Below are positions 9,676 to 19,553 of a stretch of 64,000 nt of DNA, piece after piece. A program made the translations under genes and the position numbers. How positions within the stretch are numbered: position 1 is the stretch's first letter; each line of letters opens with the position of its first letter. The notes under the pieces were generated by a model. That model was not told the origin of the DNA. It saw only the letters and a list, made by a program, of their open reading frames with translations, and did no database searches. Source of the DNA: Thalassomonas viridans (GTDB taxonomy: Bacteria > Pseudomonadota > Gammaproteobacteria > Enterobacterales > Alteromonadaceae); the NCBI RefSeq assembly GCF_000948985.2, contig NZ_CP059733.1, positions 3,844,001 through 3,908,000 of the forward strand, read 5' to 3'.

Positions 9676-9712
9676 AAAAAGGGTTATCAACCGAAATTGA
9701 TAACCCTTTTTT
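9676..9712. terminator. Bidirectional terminator between deoD and Oar-like receptor 1
   Basis: A 10-bp perfect stem, GGGTTATCAA (9681-9690) and TTGATAACCC (9697-9706), has loop CCGAAA and is bracketed by A5 and T6. It serves the convergent deoD and receptor genes. Confidence 0.9.
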
Positions 9713-9728
9713 CATATCAACCAAACGC

Positions 9729-12700
9729 TTAAAAGCGGTAACGTATGCCCAGCTGTGCTTTCCACACCGAAGGGATTTTCGCCAGGGTTGGCGCCGGCCA
9801 GGTAAAGTTATCGTAAACATACTGACCCGCATCGTTGATGGATACATCCACTACCGGGGCATTAAACGGCTGCACATAAGACTCCGCCCTGCCCCAATCA
9901 TCGTTAAGCAGATTGCCCAGGTTTTCGATATCCAGCGTCAGCTCCAGCTTATGCTCACCGCTGATCTGGATCTCCTGCATCACATGCATGTCAAGGCGCT
10001 GTATCCAGCGGCTGGAGCAGGCATGCCTTCTGGAAATTTTCCCCGGACTCAGGCAATCCTTACTGTCGAGGAAGGCAAAAAAGGCATCGGTATCGAAACC
10101 GTCGGCATAGGTCACCAGAGGGTCATCCATACCGTCCGGGACATATAACAGCTGTGAATTATAACCGTCCCAGGTGGCGAAACCGGCAAAACCGCCAAAG
10201 GTGCCGCTGGATCTCATGGTATGGCTATAATGGCGTCCTTCCCGCGCGGTAAAGGATAAGGCGACTGTGGTCAGGTTACTGCCGAAGATTTCATCGCTCC
10301 AGCTGAAATTAATGGTCATCCTGTGTTGGACTTCATACTCGGAGTTATATTCGTTTTCCGCCTGGAAGTCATAGTTGGCGGGCATGGAATAACCTTCGAA
10401 CGCCACAAAGGCATTACCCGGGTTGATTTCGGTAATATCCTGGTAGGTATAGCCGATACCAAAGTTATAATTGCCGTGATCTGTATAAAAGTTCTTCTCG
10501 GCGGCAAAGGTCCAGACCTGGCCTTCCCCTTCATCGGTATTGGTTAAGCTCAAATCGAAAGGCGCCGGAGAATCGTATATGGGTCTGCCATCGGGCGCCA
10601 GGCGGATATTTCCGTCATCATCCAGCGCCGGCTGCATATTAAGCTCGGTATAGATGGCGGCATCTTTAACCTTACTGAAAATCACATCGGCAGTCAGCAG
10701 CCAGTCTTCGCCGAGAAAACCGAGATCCTGGCGCCGTTCGACTCCTATGTTCATTTTCCAGGTGCTGGGAATATCAAAGTCCGGGGCGATACTATTGGTA
10801 TCGCCGTTACCGCCGCCGCTGGCAAGGCCTTCAAGCACTTCTGCCGGCAACGTACGGCCGTCAAAACAACCGCCAAAACAACCGGCAAAGGTTTTTCTGA
10901 CGCCATCGTTACCATAGGAGTTGGACAGCCAGACATTAGGCGCCCCGCCGCCAAAGAGGCCGATACCGCCGCGGATCACGGTATCATCATCATAGGTCCA
11001 GTTAACCCCGAACCTGGGCTCAAACAAATCCAGGCCGTCATAATTATTCTGGTTGCTATAGCCGTGACGGTCGACAAAATTCTGGTTCAGCACCGGCTTA
11101 TCGTCATTGTCGTATTCGGTGTAACGGAAACCATAAGTCAGGGTAATGTCGTCTGTGATCGACCATTCGTCCTGCAGATAATAAGTGGTTGTGCTGTATT
11201 CAAACTTATCTACCGCATCGCTGGGATCGCCGGTCACCGCGTTTTGAAAAACATGAAAACCGTTGTTATTTTCAAAATCATCGATGCTGGCAAACTCCGT
11301 CATGCCCAAGGAGCCGAAGACAAAGGTATTTTCTATTTCCAGGATCTCATGCTCAACCCCAAAGGTGATCAAATGTTCATCGGTCAGGTAATAATCCCCT
11401 TTAAATTTAAACATATCCCTGTCGTTGGTTAAGGCATTGGCATGACGGAACTGATCCGGCCCGATATAAAGCGAAGCGCCATTGCCGGTATGGATAAGGA
11501 ACTGGGCAAAGTTTGCACCGAGCAACGGCACCTGCTGGGTTTCCACTTCTTTACGGGCAAACTTAAATTCGCTGGAGAAGTCTTCACTCCAGTCGGAAAA
11601 CACCTGCAGGCTGTATGCCTTTAAGGTTTCATTCATGTTATAGCGGTTAGACTCGGCAGTCGCCCAGGTGGCATTGGGAAAAGTTTCCGCCCAGTAATCC
11701 CTTACGGTATTGCCTTCATTGTCCTGATAGGTGAAAGACGCCCTATGGTCGTCTGAAACATACCAGTCAAATTTCACCAGCAGCTTCTCATCTTCTTCAT
11801 CGGAAGTGGTGTCATATCCGCCGATATCATAATTCCAGACATCCTGGGCAATTTGCGAAATACGGTCGAAATCCGCCTGGGTAACACCAATTTTTTCATT
11901 GGCTTCAATCACACCGTTTTCATTGTCCAGGGTAAACTGATAGGGTTTAGTGGCATCAAACTTTTCATAGGAAACAAAGAAAAATAGGGTATCTTCAACA
12001 ACCGGCCCCCCCAGGGTGAAACCATAGGTATCTTCTTCAAAATCACCGATACTCAGGTCTTCCCCTTTATTGTCTTCCCCTGCCATGCCCTCGTCGGAGC
12101 GGAAGAAAAAAGCCGAACCGTGAAATTCGTTGCTGCCGGACTTAGTGACGATATTGACATTGCCCCCCTGGAAGTCCCCGTAGGTAACCTCGAACGGCGC
12201 AACATTCACCGCCAGTTGCTCGATGGCGTCAAGAGAGATAGGGGTTCTGCGTCCCGGGTAACCGTTTTTATTCAGGCCAAAATCATCATTTTGTTTCACG
12301 CCATCCACGGTCAAACTGTTGCCGCGGACACTGCCGCCGGCAATGGAAAGCGCCGGGCCGCCATCGGCCGTGGTATCCACCACCATACGCGAATCGCTTT
12401 TAAGCACAGATTTCAGATCCCGGCTAATGGCCGCGGTGTTGGCAATTTCCTGCTCGGAAAACTCTTCACTGGGCCCTTTTTTATAGGTGCCCGCCATCGC
12501 CATCTGTCCCGTGACCTGGATACGTTCAAACTCCTGCGCCTGGACTTGTTGTTCGTTTAGTACCACTTTAGAGGTCTGGCCCAGCTGTAGTATCAGATCG
12601 TCGACTTCTTCAAACGTTTTTGAACTGCCGCCGGTCACTTTTACCGTATAAGGTCCGCCTATGGTTAACCCCCTGGCCTGAAAGACTCCCCCTTCCGTGG

Positions 12701-12881
12701 TTGTTACTGTTTTTGTCGTGCCTGTGGGGCCATGAATGATCTGCACAGTGACATTCGCCTGATTGACACCGCTCGCATCTACTACAAGCCCCCGAATTGC
12801 CGATGATGTGTCAGAAGCCAAGGCCGGACTCTGAACTGTTAATGCTGCAAACATCAACATAACCGCAATTAATCTGCTCAT
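9729..12881 (-). CDS. Oar-like TonB-dependent receptor 1 (carboxypeptidase-regulatory N-domain)
   Basis: A roughly 1050-aa outer membrane receptor. I chose ATG at 12881 (signal peptide MSRLIAVMLMFAALTVQSPA) over an upstream TTG at 12989, because GGGAG lies 9 nt upstream of the ATG and the longer start would begin inside an operator. After the signal peptide comes a carboxypeptidase-regulatory-like beta-sandwich (about 25-105, with GLVVDASGVNQANVTVQII). A plug follows (about 140-240, GGSVRGNSLTVDGVKQNDDFG and the motif GGNVNIVTKSGSNEFHGSAFF), then a long barrel ending KAQLGIRYRF. The architecture matches the Oar/OmpA-related family of marine gammaproteobacteria. Nucleoside or oligonucleotide uptake is inferred only from the operator and neighbours. 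Confidence 0.9.
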   Translation of the reverse strand: MSRLIAVMLMFAALTVQSPALASDTSSAIRGLVVDASGVNQANVTVQIIHGPTGTTKTVTTTEGGVFQARGLTIGGPYTVKVTGGSSKTFEEVDDLILQLGQTSKVVLNEQQVQAQEFERIQVTGQMAMAGTYKKGPSEEFSEQEIANTAAISRDLKSVLKSDSRMVVDTTADGGPALSIAGGSVRGNSLTVDGVKQNDDFGLNKNGYPGRRTPISLDAIEQLAVNVAPFEVTYGDFQGGNVNIVTKSGSNEFHGSAFFFRSDEGMAGEDNKGEDLSIGDFEEDTYGFTLGGPVVEDTLFFFVSYEKFDATKPYQFTLDNENGVIEANEKIGVTQADFDRISQIAQDVWNYDIGGYDTTSDEEDEKLLVKFDWYVSDDHRASFTYQDNEGNTVRDYWAETFPNATWATAESNRYNMNETLKAYSLQVFSDWSEDFSSEFKFARKEVETQQVPLLGANFAQFLIHTGNGASLYIGPDQFRHANALTNDRDMFKFKGDYYLTDEHLITFGVEHEILEIENTFVFGSLGMTEFASIDDFENNNGFHVFQNAVTGDPSDAVDKFEYSTTTYYLQDEWSITDDITLTYGFRYTEYDNDDKPVLNQNFVDRHGYSNQNNYDGLDLFEPRFGVNWTYDDDTVIRGGIGLFGGGAPNVWLSNSYGNDGVRKTFAGCFGGCFDGRTLPAEVLEGLASGGGNGDTNSIAPDFDIPSTWKMNIGVERRQDLGFLGEDWLLTADVIFSKVKDAAIYTELNMQPALDDDGNIRLAPDGRPIYDSPAPFDLSLTNTDEGEGQVWTFAAEKNFYTDHGNYNFGIGYTYQDITEINPGNAFVAFEGYSMPANYDFQAENEYNSEYEVQHRMTINFSWSDEIFGSNLTTVALSFTAREGRHYSHTMRSSGTFGGFAGFATWDGYNSQLLYVPDGMDDPLVTYADGFDTDAFFAFLDSKDCLSPGKISRRHACSSRWIQRLDMHVMQEIQISGEHKLELTLDIENLGNLLNDDWGRAESYVQPFNAPVVDVSINDAGQYVYDNFTWPAPTLAKIPSVWKAQLGIRYRF

Positions 12882-12973
12882 AAAATAAGCTCCCAATCGA
12901 ATAACAACCAAACAACATCCATTAATCTCAGTCAATAAATGTTGAACTTTGCAATGAAACCCGACATAAAAAC

Positions 12974-12989
12974 ATGACCAATTGGTCAA
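12974..12989. promoter_or_regulatory. Operator G before Oar-like receptor 1
   Basis: ATGACCAATTGGTCAA contains the 14-bp perfect palindrome TGACCAATTGGTCA and fits TTGAC-M-N4-K-GTCAA except for its first base. It lies 93 bp upstream of the receptor start. The rest of 12882-13260 is AT-rich promoter space shared with the divergent udk operon and contains no further gene. Confidence 0.7.
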
Positions 12990-13197
12990 GTTATGGTAAA
13001 TTTAACAAATAAATTAAATTATCCGCCGGATTACTACCGTCTTTTTACATAAAAATTATTTGTTTTCGGTATAATAGTAGTCTTATCAGTCTTATTGTCC
13101 ATTTTAGCAGCAACAAATTGATGCCTTGCCACCGCAAAGTGTCAACCGGGCTAGAATGTGCGAAAAATAAACCGTCGCCAGATAAGTAATTTAAAAC

Positions 13198-13213
13198 TTG
13201 ACACAAGTGTCAG
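13198..13213. promoter_or_regulatory. Operator B and promoter before udk-nupC-deoC
   Basis: TTGACACAAGTGTCAG matches the site family with one base off at the end. As at deoB, the left half TTGACA can be a -35 box and TATCTT (13222-13227) sits 18 nt downstream. The flanks TTTAAAAC and TTTTGAATATCTTA resemble those of operator A. It overlaps a spurious upstream TTG start for udk, which supports the internal ATG at 13261. Confidence 0.75.
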
Positions 13214-13260
13214 CTTTTGAATATCTTACTGCTGCGCCAAGAAAGCGGATAGCTAACTTA

Positions 13261-13923
13261 ATGAATCAAACTAAGGCAAAAAATTCTGTGCAACATAAAA
13301 AACCGACCGTTATCGCAATTGCAGGCGCTTCAGCCTCAGGAAAAACCCTTTTTGCACAGACCATATATGATGAGTTATTGCCGGAATTAGGAGCCGACGG
13401 CATCTCGATTATTAAGGAAGATGCCTACTATCGCGATCAATCGCATATGACTATGAGCGAGCGGGAAAAAACCAATTATGACGATCCCAACGCCTTTGAA
13501 CATGAACTGCTGTGCCGGCAAATAGAAGAGCTCACGCAGGGAAAATCAGTCGACTGTCCGGTATATTGCTACAAAACCCATACCCGCATCGACGAAACCA
13601 TCAAAATCAATTCCACCCCCATCATTTTAGTGGAAGGTATTTTGCTGTTTTGCAATGAAGAATTGCGCAACAGCTTCGATATCAAGATGTATATGGATAC
13701 CCCGCTGGACATCTGCCTGATCCGCCGTATCCAGCGTGATACCGTCGAGCGCGGACGCAGCATAGACTCCATCACCAACCAATATTTAGATACCGTACGT
13801 CCTATGTATTACCAGCATATAGAGCCTTCGAAATCTTACGCGGATATCGTCATCACCCGGGGCGGCAAAAACCGTATGGCAATAGAATTATTAAAAGCGA
13901 AAATTCGCCAACTTACAAAATAA
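13261..13923 (+). CDS. udk: Uridine kinase
   Basis: Udk (220 aa) phosphorylates uridine and cytidine with ATP or GTP for salvage. The P-loop GASASGKT lies at about 22-29, followed by the uridine-kinase motifs [42 protein letters not shown] and [18 protein letters not shown] chose ATG at 13261 rather than TTG at 13198, because the latter lies in the operator and promoter. It is the first gene of udk-nupC-deoC, with 16 and 9 bp gaps, so uptake, salvage and deoxyribose catabolism are transcribed together. The identity could extend to phosphoribulokinase-like relatives, but the motifs favour uridine kinase. Confidence 0.9.
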   Translation: MNQTKAKNSVQHKKPTVIAIAGASASGKTLFAQTIYDELLPELGADGISIIKEDAYYRDQSHMTMSEREKTNYDDPNAFEHELLCRQIEELTQGKSVDCPVYCYKTHTRIDETIKINSTPIILVEGILLFCNEELRNSFDIKMYMDTPLDICLIRRIQRDTVERGRSIDSITNQYLDTVRPMYYQHIEPSKSYADIVITRGGKNRMAIELLKAKIRQLTK

Positions 13924-13939
13924 TAACAATGAGGTCTTC

Positions 13940-15187
13940 ATGGAATTAACGGCATTACGTGGCGTGTTCGGTATAGCATTTTTACTGGGCGTGGCCATTT
14001 TGTTATCACAGCATCGCAAGGCGATTAACTGGCGCACCGTAGGGCTTGCCTTTACCTTGCAGGCGCTGTTTGGTGCCTTCGTACTTTATGTTCCTTTTGG
14101 TAAGGATGTGTTGGAGTCGGTAACCGGCGGCGTACAGCAGGTCATTGACAGTGCCAAAGCCGGTATTGATTTCCTCTTCGGCGGCCTGGGTACAGACGCC
14201 ATGTATTCCAACGGTGTCGGCTTTGTCTTTGCCGTGCGGGTACTGCCCATTATTATCTTTTTCTCTTCCCTGATCGCCGTCCTCTACTACCTTGGCATCA
14301 TGCAGGTGGTAATTAAAGTGATCGGTGGCGGCCTGCAAAAATTGCTGAAAACCAGCCAGCCTGAGTCTTTGTCCGCTACCGCGAATATCTTCGTCGGCCA
14401 GACCGAAGCTCCCCTGGTGGTCCGCCCTTATATCGCAAAAATGACCCAGTCGGAATTATTCGCCATTATGGTGGGCGGCCTGGCTTCCGTTGCCGGTTCT
14501 ATCCTGGCCGGTTATGCCGGATTGGGTATAGAACTGAAATACCTGATCGCCGCCTCCTTTATGGCTGCGCCGGGCGGTTTATTGATGGCGAAAATCATCA
14601 TGCCGGAAACCGAACACGACAAACTCAAGGAAGGCCCGGTGGAATTTGAAGACAATATTGACGACAAACCCGCCAATGTTATCGATGCCGCCGCCGGCGG
14701 CGCCGCCTCCGGCTTAAAGCTGGCGGTTAATGTCGGCGCTATGCTGCTGGCCTTTATCGGTCTGATCGCCCTGTTGAATATGCTGATCGGCGGTATCGGC
14801 AACCTGCTCGGTTTTGAAGGCATCACCATAGAATTACTGCTCGGCTACCTCTTTGCGCCGCTGGCCTTTATCGTCGGTGTGCCTATGGATGAAATGTTGC
14901 AGGCGGGCAGCTTTATCGGACAAAAAATTGCCGTAAACGAGTTTTTCGCCTACGTCAATTTTGTTGAAGTCAAAGACAGCTTAAGTCACCACACGCAAAC
15001 CATAGTGACCTTTGCCCTTTGCGGTTTTGCCAACCTGTCTTCTATTGCCATTTTATTGGGTGGTTTAGGCTCTATGGCCCCTAGCAGACGACACGACATC
15101 GCCCGTATGGGTATGCGTGCCATGCTGGCAGCTACCTTAGCTAACTTGATGAGCGCGGCCATTGCCGGTGTTTTCGTCACATTATAA
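13940..15187 (+). CDS. nupC: Concentrative nucleoside transporter, CNT family
   Basis: NupC-type inner membrane symporter (415 aa) importing nucleosides with H+ or Na+. The CNT signatures are clear: [37 protein letters not shown] (substrate and ion site), [16 protein letters not shown] and [16 protein letters not shown]. The C-terminal repeat shows [17 protein letters not shown] and NEFFAYV. About nine to ten hydrophobic helices are visible. GAGGT precedes ATG. Its place between udk and deoC, and the outer membrane receptors nearby, make it the likely inner-membrane step of the scavenging pathway. Confidence 0.95.
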   Translation: MELTALRGVFGIAFLLGVAILLSQHRKAINWRTVGLAFTLQALFGAFVLYVPFGKDVLESVTGGVQQVIDSAKAGIDFLFGGLGTDAMYSNGVGFVFAVRVLPIIIFFSSLIAVLYYLGIMQVVIKVIGGGLQKLLKTSQPESLSATANIFVGQTEAPLVVRPYIAKMTQSELFAIMVGGLASVAGSILAGYAGLGIELKYLIAASFMAAPGGLLMAKIIMPETEHDKLKEGPVEFEDNIDDKPANVIDAAAGGAASGLKLAVNVGAMLLAFIGLIALLNMLIGGIGNLLGFEGITIELLLGYLFAPLAFIVGVPMDEMLQAGSFIGQKIAVNEFFAYVNFVEVKDSLSHHTQTIVTFALCGFANLSSIAILLGGLGSMAPSRRHDIARMGMRAMLAATLANLMSAAIAGVFVTL

Positions 15188-15196
15188 GGAACCAGA

Positions 15197-15967
15197 ATGA
15201 GTAACTTAACTGACTACGCGTTAACCGCGCTGCGTTTAATGGACTTGACCAGCTTAACCGATAGTGAAACCGAGCAGGACATTATTAACTTGTGTCACCA
15301 GGCAAAATCTCCTGCCGGCAATACCGCCGCTATCTGCATTTTCCCGCGTTTTATTCCGCTGGCGAAAAAAACACTGGCAGCCCAGGGTACCCCAGAAGTG
15401 CAAATCGCGACTGTCACTAACTTCCCTCACGGCAATGACGATATTGACATTGCCGTGGCCGAAACCAGGGCCGCTGTTGCCTACGGCGCCGATGAAGTAG
15501 ATGTGGTTTTCCCCTACCGCGCCCTGATGGACGGTAATGAAGACGTGGGCTTTGAACTGGTTAAAGCCTGTAAAGCCGCCTGCGGCGATATTATGCTGAA
15601 AGTGATCATAGAGTCCGGCGAGTTAAAAACCCATGCCCTGATCGAAAAAGCCAGTGAAATCTCCATTGCTGCCGGTGCCGATTTCATCAAAACCTCTACC
15701 GGCAAGGTGCCGGTGAACGCCACACCCGAGGCTGCCAAAATCATGCTGGACGTGATCAAAGCGAAAAATCCGAAAGTCGGTTTTAAAGCTGCCGGCGGCG
15801 TACGCAGCGCGGAAGATGCTGCGGTTTACCTGGATATGGCAAGCGAAACCTTAGGCGAAAGCTGGGCCACTGCCCAAACATTCCGCTTTGGCGCCAGCAG
15901 CCTGCTGGGCAACCTGCTGACCACCTTAGGCCATCAGGCCAAGCAAGAACAAAGCAGCGGTTACTAA
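15197..15967 (+). CDS. deoC: Deoxyribose-phosphate aldolase
   Basis: DeoC (256 aa) splits 2-deoxyribose-5-phosphate to glyceraldehyde-3-phosphate and acetaldehyde through a lysine Schiff base. The active-site lysine is Lys165 in [15 protein letters not shown], and the proton-relay lysine is in GFKAAGGVR. The Asp in [12 protein letters not shown] and Lys in LKVIIE also match the family. AAGGAA precedes ATG, 9 bp after nupC. It completes the deoxyribose branch: DeoA or DeoD, then DeoB, then DeoC. Confidence 0.97.
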   Translation: MSNLTDYALTALRLMDLTSLTDSETEQDIINLCHQAKSPAGNTAAICIFPRFIPLAKKTLAAQGTPEVQIATVTNFPHGNDDIDIAVAETRAAVAYGADEVDVVFPYRALMDGNEDVGFELVKACKAACGDIMLKVIIESGELKTHALIEKASEISIAAGADFIKTSTGKVPVNATPEAAKIMLDVIKAKNPKVGFKAAGGVRSAEDAAVYLDMASETLGESWATAQTFRFGASSLLGNLLTTLGHQAKQEQSSGY

Positions 15968-15980
15968 ACTGCGTCCAAAC

Positions 15981-16013
15981 GGCAAGATAAGCAGATAAGC
16001 CCCTTATCTTGCC
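15981..16013. terminator. Stem-loop after deoC
   Basis: GGCAAGATAAG (15981-15991) and CTTATCTTGCC (16003-16013) form an 11-bp perfect stem just after the udk-nupC-deoC operon. There is no T-tract, so it may act as an mRNA 3' end rather than an intrinsic terminator. Nothing else is evident up to tdk. Confidence 0.55.
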
Positions 16014-16253
16014 GGATTTCCTCCAAGCTCTCCCCATAAAACCTGATTTCCCAGCCTTATTGCCGGCTTAATAGCCGCCTAAATCAAATCCCTTGATTAT
16101 TTTCCTTAGCCATTGGCGTTTTTTGTAATAGAATACCCAGCCAATAGCCCCCGGCCAGTCATTTTCGGGGTAAGCTACTGGTACTTCTTTGCTCTGACAA
16201 GCCACGCACAGTCACGCCAGTAAAACTAATTAAAAACAGGAAATTCATTTTTT

Positions 16254-16832
16254 ATGGCGCAGTTGTACTTTTATTACTCCGCAATGAATGCCGGTAAATC
16301 CACCCATTTATTACAATCTTCTTATAATTACCGCGAACGCGGCATGCATACCGTGATTTTTACCGCCAAAATCGATGACAGGTTCGCCGAAGGCAAGGTT
16401 GCCTCCCGCCTGGGCATTAATGCCGACGCCCGGGTATACAGCGAAGAAACCGATATTTTCACCGAAGTAGAAAAACTGCACCGGGAGCAAAAACTCAGTT
16501 GCGTCCTGATCGACGAGTCCCAGTTTTTATCCTCCAGGCAGGTAAAACAACTAACCGATATTGTCGACACCCTAAAAATTCCCGTGCTTGCCTACGGCCT
16601 GCGTACCGATTTTCTCGGGGAAACCTTCGAGGGCAGCGCCGCCCTGCTGGCCTGGGCCGACAAGCTGGTGGAGCTGAAAACCATTTGCCACTGCGGCCGC
16701 AAGGCCAACTTTGTCACCCGGTTAGATGAAAACAACCGCGCCATCACCTCGGGCGCCCAGGTAGAAGTGGGCGGCAATGAAAGATACGAATCCCTGTGCC
16801 GCGAGCATTTTAAGCAGCTTGTCTGGCAGTAA
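16254..16832 (+). CDS. tdk: Thymidine kinase
   Basis: Type II thymidine kinase (192 aa), which makes dTMP from thymidine. Evidence: the P-loop [10 protein letters not shown] near the N-terminus, the DESQF motif ([10 protein letters not shown]), the lasso and zinc region with CHCG, and the substrate loop [18 protein letters not shown]. Length is typical of the bacterial enzyme. AGGAAA lies about 11 nt before ATG. No operator of the local family is seen in the 286-bp upstream gap, so it is probably not in the same regulon despite its position. Most likely a monocistronic salvage gene. Confidence 0.96.
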   Translation: MAQLYFYYSAMNAGKSTHLLQSSYNYRERGMHTVIFTAKIDDRFAEGKVASRLGINADARVYSEETDIFTEVEKLHREQKLSCVLIDESQFLSSRQVKQLTDIVDTLKIPVLAYGLRTDFLGETFEGSAALLAWADKLVELKTICHCGRKANFVTRLDENNRAITSGAQVEVGGNERYESLCREHFKQLVWQ

Positions 16833-16908
16833 TATTTAGTACCGGGCCTGAGGCAGCCTAAAGCCAGGACCCGGTTTCACCCGTTAACTATCATTTCAAG
16901 GAAACACT

Positions 16909-17535
16909 ATGGCCGTTTATCCCAGTAACCATCCCATGGTTAAACATAAAATCAGCCTGCTCAGAGAAGATACCATTTCACTGAAAAAATTCCGTGAGCT
17001 GGTCAATGAAGTCTCCACTATGCTTACCATGGAGGCCACCGCAGATCTTGAACTTAAGCAACAGCCGCTGACCTGCTGGTCCGGCAATATCTCCGCCCCG
17101 GTACTGGCCAACAAGCAGCCGACCCTGGTGCCTATCTTACGCGCCGGTTTAGGCATGTTAAACGGCGCCCAGGCCATCCTGCCCTGCGCCACCGTCAGTA
17201 TCGTGGGTATTCAGCGCAACGAAGAAACGCTGGAGCCGGAAAGTTATTACCAGAATATAGTCGCCGACATCGCCGAAAGGGAAGCCCTGATCATAGACCC
17301 TATGCTGGCGACCGGCGGCAGCGCCCTGGCCACCATAGATCTGCTTAAACAAAGCGGCTGTAAAAGAATTAAAGCCCTATTTCTGGTCGCCGCCCCGGAA
17401 GGCATAGCCCTGATAGAAAACGCCCATCCGGATGTCGACATGTATATCGGCAGTGTCGATGAAAAGCTCAACGACAAGGGTTATATCCTGCCCGGCCTGG
17501 GAGATGCCGGCGATAAGATCTTCGGTACCCTGTAA
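16909..17535 (+). CDS. upp: Uracil phosphoribosyltransferase
   Basis: Upp (208 aa) makes UMP from uracil and PRPP, capturing uracil released by pyrimidine phosphorolysis. The PRPP loop is LIIDPMLATGGSALATIDLL, the family motifs PILRAGLGML and VGIQRNEETLEPE are present, and the uracil-binding C-terminus GYILPGLGDAGDKIFGT is intact. AAGGAAA precedes ATG. It is 76 bp after tdk on the same strand and convergent with deoA. Length is normal. Confidence 0.97.
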   Translation: MAVYPSNHPMVKHKISLLREDTISLKKFRELVNEVSTMLTMEATADLELKQQPLTCWSGNISAPVLANKQPTLVPILRAGLGMLNGAQAILPCATVSIVGIQRNEETLEPESYYQNIVADIAEREALIIDPMLATGGSALATIDLLKQSGCKRIKALFLVAAPEGIALIENAHPDVDMYIGSVDEKLNDKGYILPGLGDAGDKIFGTL

Positions 17536-17567
17536 AAGCGGATAAACCGGCTTTTACGCGGGAAAAG

Positions 17568-17593
17568 CTTGGACAGAGAAAGCTCTGTCCAAG
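17568..17593. terminator. Stem-loop between upp and deoA
   Basis: CTTGGACAGA and TCTGTCCAAG form a 10-bp perfect stem around GAAAGC, midway between the convergent upp and deoA genes. There is no strong T-tract on either side, so intrinsic termination is plausible but unproven. Confidence 0.6.
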
Positions 17594-17614
17594 ATACCGA
17601 CTTCTGCCGGGAGA

Positions 17615-18934
17615 TTAACCGGCATTAACGCTGTGATAAATCACAGGCGGCAATTCTGCACGCTCTTCACCAAGCGTTAGGGCATTGGCGTAACGGCTGG
17701 CCGCCAGCGCCGCGCTGTCGCTGTCTTTGGCATGTACCCTGGCAATGACATCCCCGGCTTTTACCCGGGTGCCAAGCGGCGCTATGGCATCGAAACCGAC
17801 ACTATGATCGATTTGCTGGTCGCCGGCTAAACGGCCGCCCCCCAGCGCCACCACCGCCATGCCGATATCCCGGGTTTGCATGCCATTAATATAACCGTCC
17901 TGTTTAACAATAACATCCTGCACCACATTCGCCTGTTGCATCGAGCCCCAGGGGTTTTCCAGTAAGTCGCCGGGCCCACCCATGGCAAGAATCATATCGG
18001 CAAACTTTTCTGCCGCCTTGCCTGAACTCAATACCTGTTCGATTTGACTCCGGGCGCTGTTGTCATCTTTGGCAAGGCCGGCGTGGATCAGCATGGCGCT
18101 CGCCAGGGCAACCGTTACCTGATGCAGTCTCGGCTCGCGATAAACGCCGGTAAGGTAATCCACGGTTTCCTTGATTTCCAGGGCATTACCCGCACTCTTA
18201 CCCAACACCTGATTCATATCGGTAATAATGGCCTGGGTTTTCACCCCGGCGCCGGTGGCGACATTAACGATACTTTGCGCCAGGGCATTGGCCTGGGTTA
18301 TATCTGTCATCATAGCGCCGTTACCGACCTTAATGTCCATCACCAGGACGCCCAACCCGGCAGACAGCTTTTTCGATAAAATAGAGGCGGTGATCAGCGC
18401 AATCGAGTCCACCGTAGCCGTCACATCACGCACGCCGTATAAACGCTTGTCTGCAGGCGCCAGGTTGCTGGTTTGTGAAATGATCGCCAAACCGTGTTTG
18501 GCAACCAGAGATTTAAACTCCTGCAAACTCGGCTGGACATTAAAACCGACAATGCTCTCCAGTTTGTCCACCGTACCGCCGGTATGGCCCAGTCCCCTGC
18601 CCGAAATCATAGGTACATAACCGCCACAGGCCGCCACGATTGCCGACAGCATAAAGCTGACCTTATCGCCGACACCGCCGGTAGAGTGTTTATCGACAAC
18701 AGGGCCGTCAAGCTCAGGCCAGTCGATAACATCCCCGGAGTTTTTCATTGCCGTGGTAAAGGCGACAGTTTCATCCACCGTCATGCCCTGCTGGTAAATC
18801 GACATGGCCATAGCCCCTACCTGGGCATCGGTAAAACTACCTGTCACCAGGCCGTCGATAAAGGCCTGAATCTCCTCCTGGGTTAATGCGAGTCCGTCAC
18901 GCTTATGACGTATGATTTCTTGGGGTAATAACAT
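17615..18934 (-). CDS. deoA: Thymidine phosphorylase
   Basis: DeoA (439 aa) phosphorolyses thymidine and deoxyuridine to base and deoxyribose-1-phosphate. The pyrimidine-nucleoside-phosphorylase signature KHSTGGVGDKVSFML is intact. The N-terminal RHKRDGLALTQEEIQAFI, the substrate loop SGRGLGHTGGTVDKLES and the C-terminal VGFDAIAPLG-RVKAGD (barrel-sandwich domain) are also seen. Its ATG (18932-18934) starts one base after the cdd stop, so cdd and deoA are translationally coupled and share operator F. The product goes to DeoB and DeoC. Confidence 0.96.
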   Translation of the reverse strand: MLLPQEIIRHKRDGLALTQEEIQAFIDGLVTGSFTDAQVGAMAMSIYQQGMTVDETVAFTTAMKNSGDVIDWPELDGPVVDKHSTGGVGDKVSFMLSAIVAACGGYVPMISGRGLGHTGGTVDKLESIVGFNVQPSLQEFKSLVAKHGLAIISQTSNLAPADKRLYGVRDVTATVDSIALITASILSKKLSAGLGVLVMDIKVGNGAMMTDITQANALAQSIVNVATGAGVKTQAIITDMNQVLGKSAGNALEIKETVDYLTGVYREPRLHQVTVALASAMLIHAGLAKDDNSARSQIEQVLSSGKAAEKFADMILAMGGPGDLLENPWGSMQQANVVQDVIVKQDGYINGMQTRDIGMAVVALGGGRLAGDQQIDHSVGFDAIAPLGTRVKAGDVIARVHAKDSDSAALAASRYANALTLGEERAELPPVIYHSVNAG

Positions 18935-18935
18935 A

Positions 18936-19355
18936 CTACTGCTCTAATAAATTTTTGGGGGTAAAAGCATCCGGTAATAATTCTGCTACTGTCCAGGTTT
19001 TACGGTTATCAAGATGATTCACCGCCATCACCTCGGCCTCGGGGGCAAAAAATTCGGCAATTACCTGACGGCAGGCACCGCAAGGCGGGGTAAGTTTTTC
19101 CTGCTCGGTATACACCACCATGGCAGAAAAAGTCTGTTGTCCCTGGATCACCGCCTGGGCGATACAATTTCGCTCGGCGCATACCGTCAAACCGTAGGAA
19201 GCATTTTCAACATTACAGCCCCGGACGATAGTACCCTGTTTGGTCATAGCCGCAGCCCCGACATGAAACTTACTATATGGCGCATAGGCATTGTGATAAC
19301 CCTGCTGCGCACTGGCGATCAGCTGTTGCCAATCATTGTTTTTTTCAACAGACAT
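18936..19355 (-). CDS. cdd: Cytidine deaminase, homotetrameric type
   Basis: Cdd (139 aa) deaminates (deoxy)cytidine to (deoxy)uridine, which DeoA or Udk can then use. Zinc ligands are Cys59 (TVCAERN, with catalytic Glu61), Cys92 and Cys95 (PPCGACRQ). The substrate motif is NVENASYGLT. The short length fits the tetrameric form, not the long E. coli dimeric type. I chose ATG at 19355 (MSVEKNND), preceded by AAAGG; an upstream in-frame TTG at 19388 lies inside the operator and is rejected. It heads the cdd-deoA operon. Confidence 0.95.
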   Translation of the reverse strand: MSVEKNNDWQQLIASAQQGYHNAYAPYSKFHVGAAAMTKQGTIVRGCNVENASYGLTVCAERNCIAQAVIQGQQTFSAMVVYTEQEKLTPPCGACRQVIAEFFAPEAEVMAVNHLDNRKTWTVAELLPDAFTPKNLLEQ

Positions 19356-19372
19356 AAAAGAACCTTTAAAAT

Positions 19373-19388
19373 TTGACCATATGGTCAA
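19373..19388. promoter_or_regulatory. Operator F, perfect RutR-like palindrome before cdd-deoA
   Basis: TTGACCATATGGTCAA is a perfect 16-bp palindrome identical in form to the published RutR box (TTGACCANNTGGTCAA). On the minus strand a TATACT -10-like box lies just upstream of it, so a bound repressor would cover the transcription start. It sits 18 bp before the cdd ATG. Confidence 0.8.
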
Positions 19389-19495
19389 CTTTAGTATATC
19401 GAAGTAGCCAAAAGATTAAAATACAAATTATTTGATCTCAAAGATGAATCTGTCCTTTAATCGCAAACCAAGATCCCGGGCCTGGACCCGGAGAC

Positions 19496-19526
19496 AAAAA
19501 AGCCGCACTTTATCAAGTACGGCTTT
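19496..19526 (-). terminator. Terminator of Oar-like receptor 2
   Basis: Read on the minus strand, AAAGCCGTACTT and AAGTGCGGCTTT pair (one mismatch) around GATA, followed by a T-run. It lies 28 bp after the receptor stop. Confidence 0.8.
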
Positions 19527-19553
19527 CAATTTTACAACAAACTAATAAAAATA

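Noticed and set aside
12882..12989. Longer N-terminus of receptor 1 from TTG at 12989
   Set aside because: It would start inside the operator and put 36 extra residues before a good signal peptide.
13198..13260. Longer udk start at TTG 13198
   Set aside because: It overlaps operator B and the promoter; ATG at 13261 fits the family N-terminus.
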